Shown piece after piece: positions 59,941 to 64,000 of a DNA stretch of 64,000 bases (position 1 is its first letter; each line of letters begins with the position of its first letter). The DNA is from Cokeromyces recurvatus (Eukaryota > Mucoromycota > Mucoromycetes > Mucorales > Mucoraceae), in NCBI RefSeq assembly GCF_025118155.1, contig NW_026251394.1, positions 248,001 through 312,000 of the forward strand, read 5' to 3'. Position numbers and translations under genes: made by a program. Under the pieces are notes generated by a model. That model saw nothing but the letters and a program-made list of their open reading frames with translations, did no database searches and was not told where the DNA came from.

Positions 59941-61350
59941 ATGTGTAGGTTTTTATTGTATAAAGGGAAACAACCTATTTTGCTTGCTCATGTAAATATT
60001 TGCATGATGGATATAAAAGGGGAATAAATATATATATAAACTAATTGATTTTTTCCTATTATTAGCTTATTACAAGACCAAAACATTCCATCGTTAATCA
60101 AGCTTTTGATTCTAGATTACGGCTTGATACAAGACGTCCCCTCAATGGTAACAGTTCTATTATGTAATGTAATATATTCAGTGTTAACTAAATACATATA
60201 CATATATATACATATATATATATATGTGTGTGTGTGCGTTAAGGGGATGGTTTCGGGGTGGGTTGGTATGATAGTGAGACACGAGAAAATGATGAAGAAT
60301 CAGTTACACCTTGCATCTTTACATCCGTAACACCTGCTTGGAATAATACAAATTTAGTTCGACTAGCAGAAAAAATTCGAAGTCCTTTAGTATTTGCACA
60401 TGTACGTGCAAGTACTTCAGGTGCTGTATCTGAAACAAATTGTCATCCTTGGTCGTAAGTAGTAATCAGCCCTTAATAACAATGCAATGACTTTTTATAA
60501 CAATAATGAATAGATATGGTCGTCTCATGTGGATGCATAATGGCGGCATTGCAGAATTTGAGAAAATTAAGCGTAAATTACAAAATTCATTACCTGAAGA
60601 GCTCTTTTTGTTTGTACAAGGAAATACGGATTCAGAATGGGCTTTCGCATTATTTTTAAGCTTTGTAAGTTATAAACAAGATTGTTAATGATATTTATCT
60701 TATTTTATTGTTTATATATATATATTATAGCTTTCTAATCCTAAAGCTTCTTCATTCGAACATCAAGAGTTAAAAGAAGCTATGTTAAAGACAGTTGCAC
60801 AATTAAATGCTTGGGCAGAAGAATTCAATATTACTGAAGTAAAGTTGCTGTGTCTTATGATAAAATCCATTCACTTATCATTTTTTTTCTTTATTAGCCT
60901 TCTTTATTGAATTTTGCAGTGACAGATGGACAAAGTGTAGTTTGTATTCGATATATTAGCTCTAAAACAGAAGAAGCAGCTTCCTTGTACTTTTCCTCAG
61001 GTACAAGATTTGAATGTTATCGACCTGGTCATTATAGAATGGTAAAAGCAGATAGAAGAGAAGATATCGTTGTTGTTGCCAGTGGTAAATTAAGATAATA
61101 ATGATATATATATGTATCTGGTTCTCTTTATTAACTTATATGGATAGAGCCTCTAACATTTGAAAAAGCAGACTGGTTAACAATTCCTACCAACACCATT
61201 TTAGTCATCACTCCTAAATTAAATGTATTATTGCAGCCTATTAAAGATAAATTTTATGCATCAGAAAGAGGCTTAGAAGTAAAAATAGGAAATGAAGAAA
61301 AAGATACAGTCATTATACCAGATCCTAAAGCACAATCATTAAAAGTTTAA
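59941..61350 (+). CDS. DUG3: Dug3-type class II glutamine amidotransferase (glutathione degradation)
   Basis: Seven exons: 59941-59991, 60066-60147, 60244-60454, 60514-60664, 60731-60838, 60898-61084, 61148-61350 (993 nt, 330 aa). The first exon codes MCRFLLYKGKQPILLAH, placing Cys2 as the N-terminal nucleophile after Met removal. Ntn-hydrolase motifs follow: RRPLNGDGFGVGWYD, PLVFAHVRAST, ETNCHPWSYGRLMWMHNGGI and LFVQGNTDSEWAFA. This is the order in Dug3/YafJ proteins. In yeast Dug3 joins Dug2 and Dug1 to hydrolyse glutathione in the cytosol independently of gamma-glutamyl transpeptidase. The 51-nt first exon is essential for activity but easy to miss. Downstream lies an A47 run. Confidence 0.94.
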
Positions 61351-61436
61351 ATTAGAAAACAATCGCGACAACAAGAGCATGGCTTTGTGATTTAGAAATT
61401 GTATTTCATATATTTCTGTGAGATTCATCCTTTGTT

Positions 61437-61491
<55 letters not shown>

Positions 61492-61722
61492 AACTGACAA
61501 ATTATAATGTTATTAATAAAGCACGATTTTGACAAAAAAAAAAAAAGAACATGTTCATGTGCTTACAATCTATAATGAACAAGTCATTTTTCTATATAAA
61601 CTCATTTTTCTAATATTAAATGTACTTGTAAACATGAGGTTGAAACTGGCTAAATGAATAGAATTTAACACTCTTAGTTGCTTATCTGGATGTTTTATTT
61701 CCTATACGCTGGGATTTAATAA
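61351..61722. other. Convergent spacer with A47 run
   Basis: Contains an uninterrupted A run at 61443-61489, 92 bases after the DUG3 stop, then AT-rich 3' sequence of the following minus-strand gene. No gene seen. Confidence 0.7.
61443..61489. repeat. A47 homopolymer
   Basis: 47 consecutive A, 92 bases after the DUG3 stop codon. Confidence 0.95.
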
Positions 61723-63271
61723 TTATGCCATTAAGGAATAATGTCTTTTCTTATCTAGTTTAGTTTCATTCATATACAACATGTGTTCTTTGTATAAAAT
61801 CCAACATGTCTTTTTATCAATAATAGCTATTTGTTCTACTGGTTCTTTTTTATCACTAATTTCTGTAGTCTTTTTTAAAACTGTATTTAGTTTTTCACCA
61901 AACTGAAACTCTTTTACATTAAAATCACATGCTGTGATCATACAATTAGATCCCTTCTCTTCTTCTACATAACTGCATGTCCTTGATTCATATATTTCTT
62001 CTCCTAAACAAAATAATTTAGTTCTATATACATGTATTCTACAGTATTCTTATTATTTACCATTGCCTTTTTTCTTTAGAATAAGAGGTAAAATGTGTGT
62101 TTCAAAAGTGAATTTAGTAGAAGCTATTTGTTTACCTATTAAATTTTGTACATCTAATTTAATCACAGATAAGGAAGGTTCAAGGGATCGACGACGATGA
62201 AGACTTTAGATAGGAAGAAGGGTCATTAGCTCGAACTACATGCATATATTATCTTTTACCTTATATTAACTGGATTAATTAATTTTTGAATAACCACAAA
62301 CAAGACCTCACTTGCATTATTAGGAATATGAAAATATTGAAGACCGACGATTGGCACTATTCATTTATAAATGTGTTTGTTTGTTTGTTGTAGCGATAGT
62401 ATATAATTGAATCAACTTACATTGACTAGGGAGTTTACCAAGTTGATGTCTATTAAATTCAAGTTTTGGCTCATCTTGAATAGGACCGCCTTGTAATAAA
62501 AAGAAATCGATAATACCATTAAACCCTCCACAGACAACGTACACATTAGCGGGTGATTTAGATTGATTATGATGAACAATAACGTGTTGTGTTAAGGCAT
62601 TTTTAGCATCTGTTCGTAATAGTGCACATGCCAAACAAGATTCGTTTGACAGTATCATATCCATAGTAAAACGAAATACATAGATGGCTGAATCTTTAGT
62701 GCCTATAGTAGCAATATAATAATCATCCTTGTTATTGTTCTAATCAAATTATATGTTGAACAAGTGAGAAGAAGGCATTAAAATACACATCATCATATTC
62801 ATTACTTTTAATGCACCAGAAACGTATATATTTGTAATTTCTCCTTTTATCTTTCTTGTAAATGAAATGCGGTGTAATATTTTTTTACTCGTTAGTTCTA
62901 ATAAATAAATGAAGGTCTCTAAACCGTCAACTGATTCAGTTGCAAGAAAGAAATAAAGCTTATCATTCATATAAAAATGTTTAGCAAATTGGAATCGAGC
63001 CTAATTTATAAAAAAAATGATTCAAATTGTTATTTATTTGCAACAAGCATCATCTTGGTAAAATACGAACATTGAGACTATCTTTTATATCAGATACTAA
63101 ACTTATCTCATAGATGATTTTTTCTTCTTCCTTTAACACATCTCGAAGTTCAAATGTTATATTATCGATTCTGTAGACATATAAAGGCATCGTATCATTA
63201 TCATCTTTATAAACAAATCCTACTTGTGTTTCTAGTAAATTAAATTTTGAATAAAAATGATGAATATTCAT
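61723..63271 (-). CDS. Uncharacterised protein, probably beta-propeller-like
   Basis: Six exons, 63098-63271, 62806-63000, 62421-62739, 62260-62356, 62061-62203 and 61723-62003, give 402 aa, all joins in frame. I do not recognise the family. The sequence is a succession of short beta-type segments (MPLYVYRIDN, LYFFLATESVDGLETFIYLL, YYIATIGTKDSAIYVFRF, NVYVVCGGFNGIIDFFLLQG, GLQYFHIPNNASEVLFVVIQ), suggesting a WD-like propeller without canonical WD signatures. There is no signal peptide or membrane segment. The first donor (GTATCT at 63097) was chosen because it alone gives the right phase, so the first junction is the weakest part. It converges on DUG3 and is followed upstream by the eIF4B-like gene on the same strand. 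Confidence 0.6.
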
Positions 63272-63537
63272 AATTATAACGAAAATAAAATTAAAAAGGA
63301 CAAATTATAATTCATTACACCGAAGATATTATTTTTAAAGACTACTTTAGTTTGATCTTTTTTCCTTTTTTTCCTTTTTTTTTTTTATTCACTCTCTATT
63401 GTCACAATGATAAAAAAAAAAAAATAATAATAACAAGAGAAAAAAAAACGATTATTACAGATGCTGTTAAACATAATCTAAATGGATAGTTTTCTCTTCT
63501 TTTTCTTTTTTTTTTTTTTTTCTTTCTCGTTCTGCTT
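63272..63537. other. Short spacer upstream of the propeller-like gene
   Basis: 266 bp of A/T runs between the 3' end of the eIF4B-like gene and the start of the propeller-like gene. No gene seen. Confidence 0.6.
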
Positions 63538-63974
63538 TTATTCATGTTTAACATCAGTTTCATGCTTCTTTTCGATTTTATCTAAAACACTTGCTGTATC
63601 AACAGGCTTTGCGCCACCAAAAGGATCAACCTTGTTACTATTCTCAGATCTAACAGGTGCGGGAGAAGATACAGAATCAGCGGAACGAGGCTTAAGATTA
63701 AGACGAGGACGTTCGGAGAGACGATCTAAAGAGGGACAAGAGTGAATTAAATATATATTTATATACATATACTTTATGTCTCTATATCAATCAACTTACC
63801 ACGATTATTAAAACTATCACGGTTATTGCCACGACCCCAAGTATCGTTGCGACCACCACGACCTCCAAAACCACTACCACGATGAGGAGGTTCGTTAAAT
63901 TCGATAGGTCCAGAACGACGCCATGTATCAACATCAGTACGGTCAGGTTGACGAGTACGTTCCTTTTCACGGGC
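63538..63974 (-). CDS. TIF3: eIF4B-like translation initiation factor, 3' part
   Basis: The last two visible exons, 63800-63974 and 63538-63725, join in frame through the Asn-Arg-Asp-Arg junction. The gene continues beyond the right edge after an intron that starts at 63975. The visible protein holds an acidic-basic repeat-like region (TDVDTWRRSGPIEFNEPPHR), an RGG/Gly-Arg-rich stretch (GGRGGRNDTWGRGNNRD), SERPRLNLKPRS and a C-terminal end (ASVLDKIEKKHETDVKHE). This build resembles fungal eIF4B (Tif3/Sce3), an RNA-binding cofactor that stimulates the eIF4A helicase. The RRM expected at the N-terminus lies outside the window, so the assignment rests on composition and the LNLKPRS-type motif. 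Confidence 0.7.
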
Positions 63975-64000
63975 TAAATAGAGTCAACATAAGTTTGAAT

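Overview
The window is nuclear DNA of an AT-rich, intron-rich filamentous fungus. Genes carry many short introns (about 40-190 nt) with GTAAGT/GTATGT-like donors, one clear TACTAAC branch point, and microsatellite or homopolymer runs inside introns and spacers. Gene content (beta-propeller G protein beta subunit, Hal4/Sat4 kinase, Dug3, HAM1-like protein, siderophore permease, FAS1 surface protein), together with the AT bias, fits an early-diverging fungus, most likely Mucoromycota. Genus cannot be fixed from the sequence alone. No organellar, bacterial, viral, CRISPR or intact transposon sequence was recognised. No tRNA or rRNA was seen by eye.

Layout. 0-10 kb: a three-RRM plus MLLE poly(A)-binding-like protein (-), a decayed sugar-transporter pseudogene (-), a TMEM230-like membrane protein (+). 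9-16 kb: a UCH37-type deubiquitinase homologue (-) whose catalytic Cys codon reads Tyr, then a Hal4/Sat4-type kinase (+). 17-24 kb: mitochondrial aconitase (+) converging on eIF3c (-). 23.4-27.3 kb is the longest gene-free stretch. 27-38 kb: a small acidic protein (+), the ribosome quality control factor Rqc2/NEMF (+), an orphan protein (+), aminopeptidase P (-), G beta (+). 39-50 kb: an orphan Ser-rich protein (-), a 1133-aa HAM1-like protein (+), a two-FAS1 GPI-type protein (+), a MARVEL-type membrane protein (-). 51-64 kb: PEX11 (+), a siderophore transporter (+), an HSF-type transcription factor (-), DUG3 (+), an orphan beta-rich protein (-), and the 3' end of an eIF4B-like gene (-).

Exon chains were built by hand. 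Every complete multi-exon model sums to an exact multiple of three and joins recognisable domains across the junctions, which is the main support for the coordinates. Most genes are housekeeping genes arranged in alternating convergent and divergent pairs, with no evident operon-like or biosynthetic cluster. The most notable signals are: (1) the UCH37 homologue with Cys-to-Tyr in an otherwise well kept catalytic domain; (2) two exact ATCAGATAA iron-GATA sites before the siderophore permease; (3) a pair of CCGCGG palindromes before PEX11; (4) a 44-nt sense poly(A) run inside the last intron of the poly(A)-binding-like gene; (5) several stop-free, 3n-length introns, one of them in a kinase activation loop; and (6) four same-strand CCAATC boxes in the HSF/DUG3 intergenic region. 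I found no convincing wholly new multi-gene system.
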